Shown here piece by piece: positions 56,804-64,000 of a DNA stretch of 64,000 nucleotides (positions are counted from its first letter, which is position 1; each line of letters opens with the position of its first letter). The translations under genes were made by a program, and so were the position numbers. Source of the DNA: UBA2334 sp964396895 (GTDB taxonomy: Bacteria > Pseudomonadota > Gammaproteobacteria > Burkholderiales > Burkholderiaceae_C). The DNA is taken from NCBI GenBank assembly GCA_964396895.1, contig CAYNGJ010000001.1:1-64000 (forward strand), in the 5' to 3' direction. The notes beneath the pieces are model-generated. The model was given only the letters and a program-made list of their open reading frames with translations. It did no database searches and was not told the origin of the DNA.

Positions 56804-59592
56804 TGAAGAACACAACGATCAACACCGCGAGGTGGCCTGCGGGAATCATCTTCGTTCTCTTGGCGGCTCTGCTGCCAGAGCTTGCATGGGCGGCCCCATC
56901 GTTCTTTGAACCAGTCGCGGGCGACAAGTCGGTCGAGATGCTGCTAAAGCCCATTTTTGGTGAGCTGTTTGGCGGCCCCGCCGCGGCTGGACTGATGGGC
57001 GCCATCAAGGTGTTCAATGCCGCAGCTTTGACCGTGGGTGGCTTGCTTGCCGCCTACACCTTGGTCTTCGGAACCATGCAGACCGCCCATGACGGGGAAA
57101 TGCTGGGCAAGAAGTGGAGCAGCATGTGGCTACCAATCCGAACCGTCCTTGGCGTTGGTCTGGTCATGCCAGTGGCGAGTGGATTTTGTGTCGCCCAATT
57201 GTTCGTGGGCTGGATCACTCTTCAAGGCGTGGGGCTGGCCGACAAGCTTTGGACTTCCTATGTGAACGGATTCACATCAAGCGCGGGCATGGCGCCCAAA
57301 GTGGCAATGCCTGCAACCCGAGAGTTCGCAAAGGGGGTCTTGCTAAACCTCGTGTGCGTGGAAACCGGCAAGAAGATGGCTTCGGGAGCTTTGGGTCCGA
57401 CAGCGATGATTTGGTCCAACACCTTTGCCGGTTCCAACCAGCCTGGCGGCAAGGGTCGCTTGTATGGGAATACGGACTATCCCAGCCTATGCGGGGCTGT
57501 GAACTACGCAGCAATCAAGCCACCTGTGATTAGTCCGAACATGTCGAGCATTCTTCAATTGGGCTCCACAGATGCAGAGCGAGCAGCCGCAGCGACAGCA
57601 ATCAAAACTGCTCACATCACGGCAACCGCGCAACTTGAAGCCTCGTTACAGCCGTTGGCAGCCGCAGTCGTTTCGCAAGCATTCGACGAAGCGCCCACCG
57701 CTGCCGATGCATCCATACTCGATCAGGCTGCTGATGCGTATCAAACCGCCGTTTCGACCGCCGCTGGATCAGTATTCGGCGGCGGCGACGCTCTGACGCC
57801 CGTCAAAAATTCCGCCTCTCAGGATGGCTGGATATTGGCAGGGTCTTGGTTTATGCGATCTTCTCAACTGCAAGACATCGTGAACAAGGCCGCATCGTCA
57901 ACGCCCGTATCCGTCGCGCCGGTCAACAGCGCAGCCGGGGCCAACTATCAAGATCGAGATTTCGCACGTTCTTATTCCAAGCTTGATGGCGTCCTAGGGC
58001 ACTCAGTAGGCGCATACGGCATCGAAAACAACGCCAGCAGTGGATCAAGCGGAAACGACATGGACCAGTGGGCCAAGAAGACGTTCCATCACTTCTTGGA
58101 GCCAATGGCCAAAGGCTTTCAGCTCGACGCCAACCGTCACCCAATGATGGCTCTCAAGGATTTTGGCGACTACTTGATGGTGGGAGCAGAAGGCGCGATC
58201 CTTTTTGCTGGAGGACTCATGGCAACCGCTGGCGTGGCCTCGCTTGGAACCCTGACGGGACCAATCATGTATTTCGGCCTGCTCATCTTGACCCTGCTTG
58301 GATCGTTGATCGTCTTCGCTTCGATGGCTTCGGTCTACTTTCCTGTCCTGCCCTTCATCATCTTTTTCGGCACAGCATTGGGCTGGCTAATTCTCGTCGC
58401 CGAGGCAGTCATTGCGATACCGCTGGCGGCAGTCATGAAGCTCACGCCGGGCGGCGACGACATCATGGGTGGGTCGAAGCAGGCCTACATGCTTTTGCTT
58501 GGCTTGGCTCTACGACCCGCCCTGATCGTGTTTGGATTCATCCTTTCACTTATCGGCGTGGAGCACATCATCAGATTGTTCAATCAGGTGTTTTTCCCAG
58601 TGTTCTTCAGCTCCATGGGCGAATCTGTCGTGGGCGTCGTTACTTTGGTTATCGGCGTTGGCATCTACTTCGGAACGTTGACCTACATGCTTCACAAGCT
58701 ATTCGGTCTGTGCCATGTCGTGCCAGATCAATTGTTGCGTTGGATTGGCGGTGGTCATGAGCAGCTTGGATCATGGGGCGGCGGGTCAGCCGAAGCGGCC
58801 AAAGGGAACGTGGGTGCGGTCGTCGGCAATATTTCGAGCAAAACCCAATCGGTGTCGGATGCCTCTGGCCGCAACCTTGCCATGGGCAAACAACGCGATG
58901 ACGCGAATCTGCGGTCCGAAATGACGGAGAAGAAGAATGCTGCTTCTGAGGCTCGCAGTGGCTCGATGGAGTTGTCAGGCATGTCCGCTGCTGCTTCAAC
59001 ATCGGCTGCCGCTGCCAATGGACCGGGGTCTAAACCTGCCGATACCGTTCAGGCCGTGGCTGATCGATTCGCCGTCGCGCAGAAGCATGCTGATGTGGCG
59101 CAATCATTCTCATCGGCAGGCAATGAAGAAGGTGCAGCCAAGCACAACAAATCAGCGGCGATGGAAATGAGTGCAGCGAATAAGCTTGCTGACAGTCTGG
59201 AATCAAGGGGGGCTGGCGCGCAAAAGTCTGCTGAGCACCATTCATTGACCTCGGGGACTGCAGAACGTCCGCAGGCCGCTGCTTCATTTAGAGAGGCCGA
59301 GGCACTCTACAAGGCAGGCCGTGACGCCCAAAACGTGCTTGGCAATCGTGAAAAGGCCGACGAGTTAAATCAGAGTGGCGATGAAGCTGGACGTAGGGCT
59401 TCGCTCATCGAAACTGAACTTGCCAGCAATCCGAAAACCGCGACACCAGATGCTTCACAGCAGCCAACCACGGATCAAGGGAAACCTGCCGGAAATGATG
59501 CATCAACCCAGACAACCACTCCGACACAGGGAAAGGCAGAGCCAGCAAATCCGCCAATCAAACAGCAGGGGCCGGACCAGCCACCAGCCTAA
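56800..59592 (+). CDS. DotA/TraY-type conjugation membrane protein
   Basis: 930 aa; ATG 56800 overlaps the previous stop, ATG 56803 is alternative. A signal peptide (ILVLLAALLPELAWAA-like) is followed by helices with VLGVGLVMPVASGFCVAQLFVGWITLQGVGLAD, a large periplasmic domain (about 140-440), four more helices (about 450-640) including LPFIIFFGTALGWLILVAEAVIAIPLAAV and LTPGGDDIMGG, matching DotA/TraY of type IVB (IncI-like) secretion systems. The last 290 residues are Ala/Ser/Gln-rich and helical. No other type IVB genes are in the window. Confidence 0.85.
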   Translation: MMKNTTINTARWPAGIIFVLLAALLPELAWAAPSFFEPVAGDKSVEMLLKPIFGELFGGPAAAGLMGAIKVFNAAALTVGGLLAAYTLVFGTMQTAHDGEMLGKKWSSMWLPIRTVLGVGLVMPVASGFCVAQLFVGWITLQGVGLADKLWTSYVNGFTSSAGMAPKVAMPATREFAKGVLLNLVCVETGKKMASGALGPTAMIWSNTFAGSNQPGGKGRLYGNTDYPSLCGAVNYAAIKPPVISPNMSSILQLGSTDAERAAAATAIKTAHITATAQLEASLQPLAAAVVSQAFDEAPTAADASILDQAADAYQTAVSTAAGSVFGGGDALTPVKNSASQDGWILAGSWFMRSSQLQDIVNKAASSTPVSVAPVNSAAGANYQDRDFARSYSKLDGVLGHSVGAYGIENNASSGSSGNDMDQWAKKTFHHFLEPMAKGFQLDANRHPMMALKDFGDYLMVGAEGAILFAGGLMATAGVASLGTLTGPIMYFGLLILTLLGSLIVFASMASVYFPVLPFIIFFGTALGWLILVAEAVIAIPLAAVMKLTPGGDDIMGGSKQAYMLLLGLALRPALIVFGFILSLIGVEHIIRLFNQVFFPVFFSSMGESVVGVVTLVIGVGIYFGTLTYMLHKLFGLCHVVPDQLLRWIGGGHEQLGSWGGGSAEAAKGNVGAVVGNISSKTQSVSDASGRNLAMGKQRDDANLRSEMTEKKNAASEARSGSMELSGMSAAASTSAAAANGPGSKPADTVQAVADRFAVAQKHADVAQSFSSAGNEEGAAKHNKSAAMEMSAANKLADSLESRGAGAQKSAEHHSLTSGTAERPQAAASFREAEALYKAGRDAQNVLGNREKADELNQSGDEAGRRASLIETELASNPKTATPDASQQPTTDQGKPAGNDASTQTTTPTQGKAEPANPPIKQQGPDQPPA

Positions 59593-59594
59593 CA

Positions 59595-59618
59595 AAAAGC
59601 CCTCGAAAGAGGGCTTTT
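59595..59618. terminator. Bidirectional intrinsic terminator
   Basis: AAAAGCCCTC-GAAA-GAGGGCTTTT: a 10-bp stem with A-run on one side and T-run on the other, placed between the convergent DotA/TraY-like gene and the coiled-coil gene, so it can stop both. Confidence 0.9.
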
Positions 59619-59619
59619 C

Positions 59620-60057
59620 TTATTTCGCAAGATTCCTTTTAACCCTATCAACAAGCTCTGTCTTGGCAAACTTGGGATTTTCCTCAGACACATCGACAAC
59701 AGTATGCCGGTAATCATCAGTTTGCTGCTCATCAGTGACGTCAAGCTTTTTGCCATATTGTTGGGCCAGCCGCTTGAATGCCTCATTGCTGTGCATCCAT
59801 TCCAAAATGAGGGCATCTTTCTCGCTCAGTGACTGCGCCATTTGCTGTTTCACTTGCTGGAGCTCATTCGCCAACTCAACGTTCTTCGCCTTCGCCTCGC
59901 GGGCTTCACGTTCCGCACGTTGCTTTGCCATGTCCGACGCATGCTTTGCGCTGACCGCACTGTGGCGTTGCGACTCGGCTTCCAAGGCGCGCGACTGCGC
60001 ATCACCCAGCATCCGGGTCTTGCCGATGATTTCGACGGTGTCACCCATTCTGGTCAT
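59620..60057 (-). CDS. Coiled-coil hypothetical protein
   Basis: 145 aa, mostly one long helix: QSRALEAESQRHSAVSAKHA and EREAREAKAKNVELANELQQVKQQM show heptad-like spacing. The C-terminal 50 residues (RLAQQYGKKLDV ... NPKFAKTELVDRVKRNLAK) are charged. No signal peptide. Unknown function; the gene is convergent with the DotA/TraY-like gene across a shared terminator. Confidence 0.6.
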   Translation of the reverse strand: MTRMGDTVEIIGKTRMLGDAQSRALEAESQRHSAVSAKHASDMAKQRAEREAREAKAKNVELANELQQVKQQMAQSLSEKDALILEWMHSNEAFKRLAQQYGKKLDVTDEQQTDDYRHTVVDVSEENPKFAKTELVDRVKRNLAK

Positions 60058-60274
60058 GTCGATTCCTTTTCCGGTGTCCTTTTGCTCTCAACGTGCCGCC
60101 AAGTATTCCCAGCAGCGGATGAATTGCGCTTCTTTCAGCCTACCTCTAGGCGGCTCCACAGGCAACGGCAACGGTCGGTTGGAGTGGAAACCCAGCGTGC
60201 AATCACTCTGAAGCCTTAACGTCTGTTGATTATATTCCGTGGACTGTTGGTCTCGAAAACCCTAACTTCAAGGG

Positions 60275-60505
60275 GTGCAAGAAGACACTTTCGAGAAGAC
60301 CCGACAGAGCTTGGCTGCCAGCATCAAGGCACGGAGAGATGCGCGCGGACTGTCCCAAGAGGCCCTGGCCTTGGAGGCTGGCGTAGACCGGACCTTCGTC
60401 TCGCAAATTGAACGAGGAATCGGCAATCCCTCGCTTCGCATCGTCTGCCTGCTAGCGGATCAGCTTGATGCGACACCGTTCGAGTTGATCGCTCCCAGCG
60501 AGTAG
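60275..60505 (+). CDS. Small XRE-family regulator
   Basis: 76 aa starting with GTG 60275. Almost entirely an HTH domain: LAASIKARRDARGLSQEALALEAG, recognition helix VDRTFVSQIERGIGNPSL and ADQLDATPFELI. This compact form resembles restriction-modification controller (C) proteins and phage repressors. With a type III-like restriction gene nearby, control of that module is possible but not shown. The 217 bases upstream hold no other gene. Confidence 0.85.
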   Translation: MQEDTFEKTRQSLAASIKARRDARGLSQEALALEAGVDRTFVSQIERGIGNPSLRIVCLLADQLDATPFELIAPSE

Positions 60506-60529
60506 CGCACAGAGCAACACCTCAAAGTA

Positions 60530-61918
60530 ATGGCTGTCAGTATCGGCAGGCGTTATTCTTTGGGTATGGACGCAGTTTCTTTTCCGGGTTTGCTGGTTGA
60601 TAAGCCAGAGATTGACGAGGTGCTGGACCTCGACACCGGCGAGATATTGCCCGCGTGGAAGGCCGTCGGAAACGACTATGAAAAGGTCTTGCAACTGCGC
60701 ATGAACCTGATGCAAGGCAACCGGTCAGGGCATCCCGTGTATGCCTGTCCGTTGTGCGTGGTTCCCGTTCACCTCGTCTCCATGATGAAGGAGCGCCGGT
60801 TCTACTTCCGGCATGAGACCGAGGATGGCCGATGCCCATCAAAGACCAAGGGCGAGCTCAGTGGCGAACGCATTCTCGCCATGAAATACGACGGAGCGCG
60901 CGAGTCGGCAGCCCACATTCGAATGAAGGAGATCATCGCAAGCAGCCTGCGCCTTGATCCTGACTTCTCGGATGTCCAGATCGAGCCCATATGGAAGGGG
61001 GCGGAGGCCAATTCGCGACGCAGACCCGATGTCCGGGCAGTTTGGCGTGGCTCTCTTCCTGTCGCGTTCGAGGTGCAGCTTTCGACCACGTTTCTGCGCG
61101 TTATTGCCGAGCGCCGGGCCTTCTACCTCAAAGAGGGTGGCCTTTTGCTTTGGGTGTTCAAGTCATTCGACATGGGCAACGCCAAACTCACCCAGGACGA
61201 CATCTTCTACAACAACAATCGCAACGCCTTCGCGGCCAGCGATGCCACATTGGAGGCATCGCGGCGCGAGGGGAGGCTTGTTCTCGACTGCATTTGGTCG
61301 GAGCCGTCCATCGATCAGGGCCAATTGACGTGGAGCCAACATCGACGGCCTGCGACATTCTCCGAACTCACGGTCGAGCAGGAGGCGCAACGGGTCTACC
61401 TCTTCGATGCGGATGGCGCCAAGATCGCATGCATTGCCGACGCAGGGGATGGGGCAATGCGGGCCGACTTTCGCCGCTATTGGCTGCGGGAGCCCCAGTC
61501 CTACGACGAGCAGGCCTGGCAGTCGCTTTGGGCGTGATTTACCGCGCGTGGAATCGACTTCCCACGCTATCCCGGCGAACAGGATGGCTTCAGGGCATTC
61601 ATGGACACCCTGTTCACCGCTCGCGAAGGCCGCCCGGTAGGGTGGGGCCACGCGAACTTGGTCAAGGTGGCCCATCACGTCTTCGACCAATACAAGGGCC
61701 AGCTTTGGGCGTTCAAGTTGATGCTGGTCGCGCACAAGCGAGGCGATCAGATTCGTGCGGAAGACACATCGAGAAATTGGCGCGACAAGAAGGTCAAAGC
61801 CTACCTGGCTGCATGGGCAGCGAATGACCAAGCTTTCGCGCCTGACCGGCGCTTTGACGGATTGATTGCGTTCTTGTTTCCGGAAATCGCTGGCAATTTG
61901 GGGTCAAGTCCCCACTAA
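60530..61918 (+). pseudogene. CoiA/DUF6035-like gene interrupted by an in-frame TGA
   Basis: Frame 60530-61537 encodes 335 aa: a Cys-containing N-terminal part (YACPLCVVPVHLV ... FYFRHETEDGRCPS) and a nuclease-like core, RRRPDVRAVW ... AFEVQLSTTFLRV, like the PD-(D/E)xK core of CoiA-type proteins. Right after ...WQSLWA comes TGA (61535-61537), then the same frame stays open for another 126 codons (FTARGIDFPRYPGEQDG ... NLGSSPH) to 61918. The continuation reads as normal protein, so the likely ancestral product is about 462 aa. A nonsense mutation, sequencing error or true two-part gene are alternatives. Confidence 0.65.
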
Positions 61919-61950
61919 AATTTTCTATGCGAGGGACTCGTTCCGAAGAC

Positions 61951-62355
61951 TTAGAGTCGCTTTTGTGTGGAAGCTGACATCGCAATGCCTGGCAATACTG
62001 TTGCCCGGAGTTCCTCTCTTACAAAGGAAGGATGTTGGGCCAGCAGATTTTCAATATCTGGATTGTGTCGATAGATGATGTCCAGCATGTCGGCAGCCTT
62101 GAGATCAGCTGCATCCAAAATTTCCTGAACGCCGTTGTTGATCCCGATGCGCAACGGCGTCAAGTCTTGGGTGGTGTCGCTCGCATAGATATCAATGCTT
62201 CTGACATTGAATATCTTGGAGCTATGTATCACCAAAGCGATCATCAAATTGGGATTGGCGCTATGGTTCCAACTGCAAATTAACAATTCGGACTCCTCAT
62301 CAGACGGGAGCGAATAGTTATATTGAAGATTCCCAAACAATGCAATGCTGATCAT
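61951..62355 (-). CDS. Hypothetical protein coupled to restriction gene
   Basis: 134 aa from ATG 62355, overlapping the stop of the restriction-type gene by ATGA; an earlier start at 62364 is possible. No family recognised. It contains a predicted alpha/beta mix (NLMIALVIHSSKIFNVRSIDIY; DILDAADLKAADMLDIIY) without signal peptide. Coupling implies it acts with, or is dosed with, the type III-like enzyme. Confidence 0.6.
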   Translation of the reverse strand: MISIALFGNLQYNYSLPSDEESELLICSWNHSANPNLMIALVIHSSKIFNVRSIDIYASDTTQDLTPLRIGINNGVQEILDAADLKAADMLDIIYRHNPDIENLLAQHPSFVREELRATVLPGIAMSASTQKRL

Positions 62356-64000
62356 TTCAAGCACTCTTTGACAGCCTTGTCCAAGTCATCCACATGGATT
62401 GGCGTCGGAGTGCCTGACTTCATCTTCCACACGGTGTAGCCGCCCTTGATGGCCTTGCCACGCAATTCGGTTTGCTTGCCTTCGCTGATGAAGCGCACTT
62501 GAACCTTGGTCTTTCCACCGTCTTGGATGTCGAAGAGTTTTCGGGCCACGGCGTCCGACAACAAGTGCGAGCCCTTGGTGTCCAAGCAATAAACCATGTT
62601 GCCTTTCCAGACGATAAAGTCAGGGTAGAACGAGGCCGTGTCGCCCGCTGATAGCAACGGAATATGGAAACCGCCTGCACTCGGGTTGCGGTGCCAAGTG
62701 TTGCCAGCCTTGTCCAGCGCTTGAGCGAAGACCAACTCAAACTTGTTGAAGCCCGCATAGCGTTCATATAGGCCATTGGTGAACGCCGGGGCATTCTTGG
62801 GAACCCGCATGGCTCCGAACCGGAATGGCCGCAATGTTTCATAGACAAGCTCGGCCTGCTGGTAATAGGCCTCGACTATCTCAATGGCCGTTTTTTCCGC
62901 CGCCTTGTTGGCATTGCTTTGAACCTGCACGCGCACGTCGAATTTTGGGTCCTTGAAATCGGACACAGCCAACGCGCGATTGGAGCGAGAGCGCAGAGCC
63001 GTGTTCACCAGCCAGCGAAGCCGCACCGGATTCGTATGTCCATCAGCCGTCCAATTTGGCGTTCCGCCGTCGTCTCCGAGATTCTTCAAGTCGATGACTT
63101 GGGACGCGACATGAGCCTGGCCGAATGTGTCGGGACTTCCATCGGCAAAAGTTGGAAACACTCCGATGATTTCAGCGATGCGCTCACAGGCCGCCTCGGC
63201 ATCCACATTGACATGGCACAGCGGAGCATCGACATCGTCCTTGGGCTTGATGTCTTCGGAGCCAGACCCCGCGCCGCCAAAGTTGTCCACGATTTCGATG
63301 GGAGCGCCTTCGGCTTTCAACTTGGCTTTGACTGCGCCAAGGGCATCGACGAAAACGCTCTGGCTGTCCACACGCAAGAAGAAGTGGGCGGAATTCAGCA
63401 GCGGATTGTCGTAGTGCTCGGCACCGTATTGGCGAAGCACGCGGCCTATGACCTGTTCAACTTGGATCGACGACCCCATGCTCTTGTCGATGTAGGCCAG
63501 ATAGCAAGCCGGATCATCCCAGCCCTCTTGCAGCGAAAGATTGAAGATGATGTGCTGATAGTCGCCCGCTGTGAATTCGTCGAAGTCGCTATCCCCCTTG
63601 GAAAACAAGTTGACCTCGTCGGGCTTGTTGCCATCGACGAATGTGAGATTCGCATAAATGGCCACGGACTTCGGATCGACACCCTTTTCCTCGACGAGAT
63701 AGCGCCAGATGCGAATGGGCGGGGCCTTGCGGTGCGCGAATGGCTTGGTGTGATCGTCTTTCTCCCCATCGTCGGCAATGTTGGTCTTGCAAACGTAGAT
63801 GGCCTTGGGTTTGAAGCCAAGGCCGCGGGAATCAATCTCTTCCGTCAGCGTGTCCAGTCGGTCGGTTAGATCATCGAGGCACCGCTCCATCGGAGCCGTG
63901 CTGCCATCGAATTGAATCGCCCGCTTCACGAGTTGGGCGTCCACCACCTTTGCGCTATCGACCGCCGTGGTGATGAACCGCTTGATATCAGGCTTGCCAT
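62352..64000 (-). CDS. Type III-like restriction helicase/nuclease, 3' part
   Basis: Incomplete: the frame is still open at the window edge, so the 5' part including Walker A lies beyond. Visible helicase domain 2 motifs are FNLSLQEGWDDPACYL and IQVEQVIGRVLRQYG (motif VI with its Arg residues). Near the C-terminus TASFYPDFIVWKGNMVYCLDTKG is a PD-(D/E)xK nuclease site. This combination matches Res subunits of type III restriction systems. A methyltransferase gene would be expected beyond 64000. It has no membrane or signal sequence. Confidence 0.85.
   Translation of the reverse strand, partial: GKPDIKRFITTAVDSAKVVDAQLVKRAIQFDGSTAPMERCLDDLTDRLDTLTEEIDSRGLGFKPKAIYVCKTNIADDGEKDDHTKPFAHRKAPPIRIWRYLVEEKGVDPKSVAIYANLTFVDGNKPDEVNLFSKGDSDFDEFTAGDYQHIIFNLSLQEGWDDPACYLAYIDKSMGSSIQVEQVIGRVLRQYGAEHYDNPLLNSAHFFLRVDSQSVFVDALGAVKAKLKAEGAPIEIVDNFGGAGSGSEDIKPKDDVDAPLCHVNVDAEAACERIAEIIGVFPTFADGSPDTFGQAHVASQVIDLKNLGDDGGTPNWTADGHTNPVRLRWLVNTALRSRSNRALAVSDFKDPKFDVRVQVQSNANKAAEKTAIEIVEAYYQQAELVYETLRPFRFGAMRVPKNAPAFTNGLYERYAGFNKFELVFAQALDKAGNTWHRNPSAGGFHIPLLSAGDTASFYPDFIVWKGNMVYCLDTKGSHLLSDAVARKLFDIQDGGKTKVQVRFISEGKQTELRGKAIKGGYTVWKMKSGTPTPIHVDDLDKAVKECLK

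Overview
The window reads as a high-GC betaproteobacterial chromosome, most likely Burkholderiales of the Comamonadaceae type. The grounds are the strongly G/C-biased third codon positions from about 2.2 to 42 kb, a nos cluster with nosR and a Tat-exported NosZ, betaproteobacterial-looking housekeeping genes (glnS, uppP, mutS), and a short dispersed repeat embedded in genes. No rRNA, tRNA or CRISPR array was recognised. The taxonomic call is inference from sequence character and was not searched.

Region 1 (0-2.2 kb) is one markedly AT-richer gene, an AAA/STAND ATPase fused to a calcineurin-like phosphoesterase, lying downstream of glnS and probably acquired. Region 2 (2.2-13 kb) is core sequence: glnS, a divergent membrane protein/acyltransferase pair, an exported repeat protein, a tightly packed five-gene operon (exported helical protein, ABC ATPase, FtsX-like permease, LolA-like carrier, outer-membrane-type protein) and a glutathione S-transferase.

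Region 3 (13-24 kb) is a complete nitrous oxide reduction locus. On the minus strand the order is DUF2946-like protein, nosZ, nosR, nosD, nosF, nosY, nosL, second nosL, expressed from an FNR/DNR-type promoter. Divergently lie a lipoprotein cytochrome c and an ApbE-type flavin transferase (NosX role). NosR and the cytochrome would feed electrons, NosDFY and the two NosL would supply copper/sulfur for NosZ, and ApbE would flavinylate NosR. NosZ and the cytochrome both look like tethered lipoproteins.

Region 4 (24-42 kb) holds a LytS/LytTR two-component pair, a DUF2306 protein, a MacA/MacB-like efflux operon ending in a MarR regulator, a glycine betaine-type ABC transporter (proXWV) behind a perfect consensus promoter with an overlapping palindrome, a DHH phosphoesterase, uppP, an MFS transporter, a hydrolase plus Anbu-type proteasome homologue, and mutS.

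Region 5 (42-64 kb and beyond) is an integrative mobile island starting beside mutS. It carries a tyrosine recombinase, excisionase-like and XRE regulators, many small hypothetical membrane proteins, a candidate oriT, a ribbon-helix-helix accessory protein, and a MOBF relaxase-helicase with C-terminal ankyrin repeats. It also has a strongly structured RNA resembling HEARO/omega RNA without a nuclease gene, a DotA/TraY-type conjugation protein, a CoiA-like gene interrupted by an in-frame stop, and the 3' part of a type III-like restriction helicase/nuclease that runs off the window. The right end of the island is not visible.
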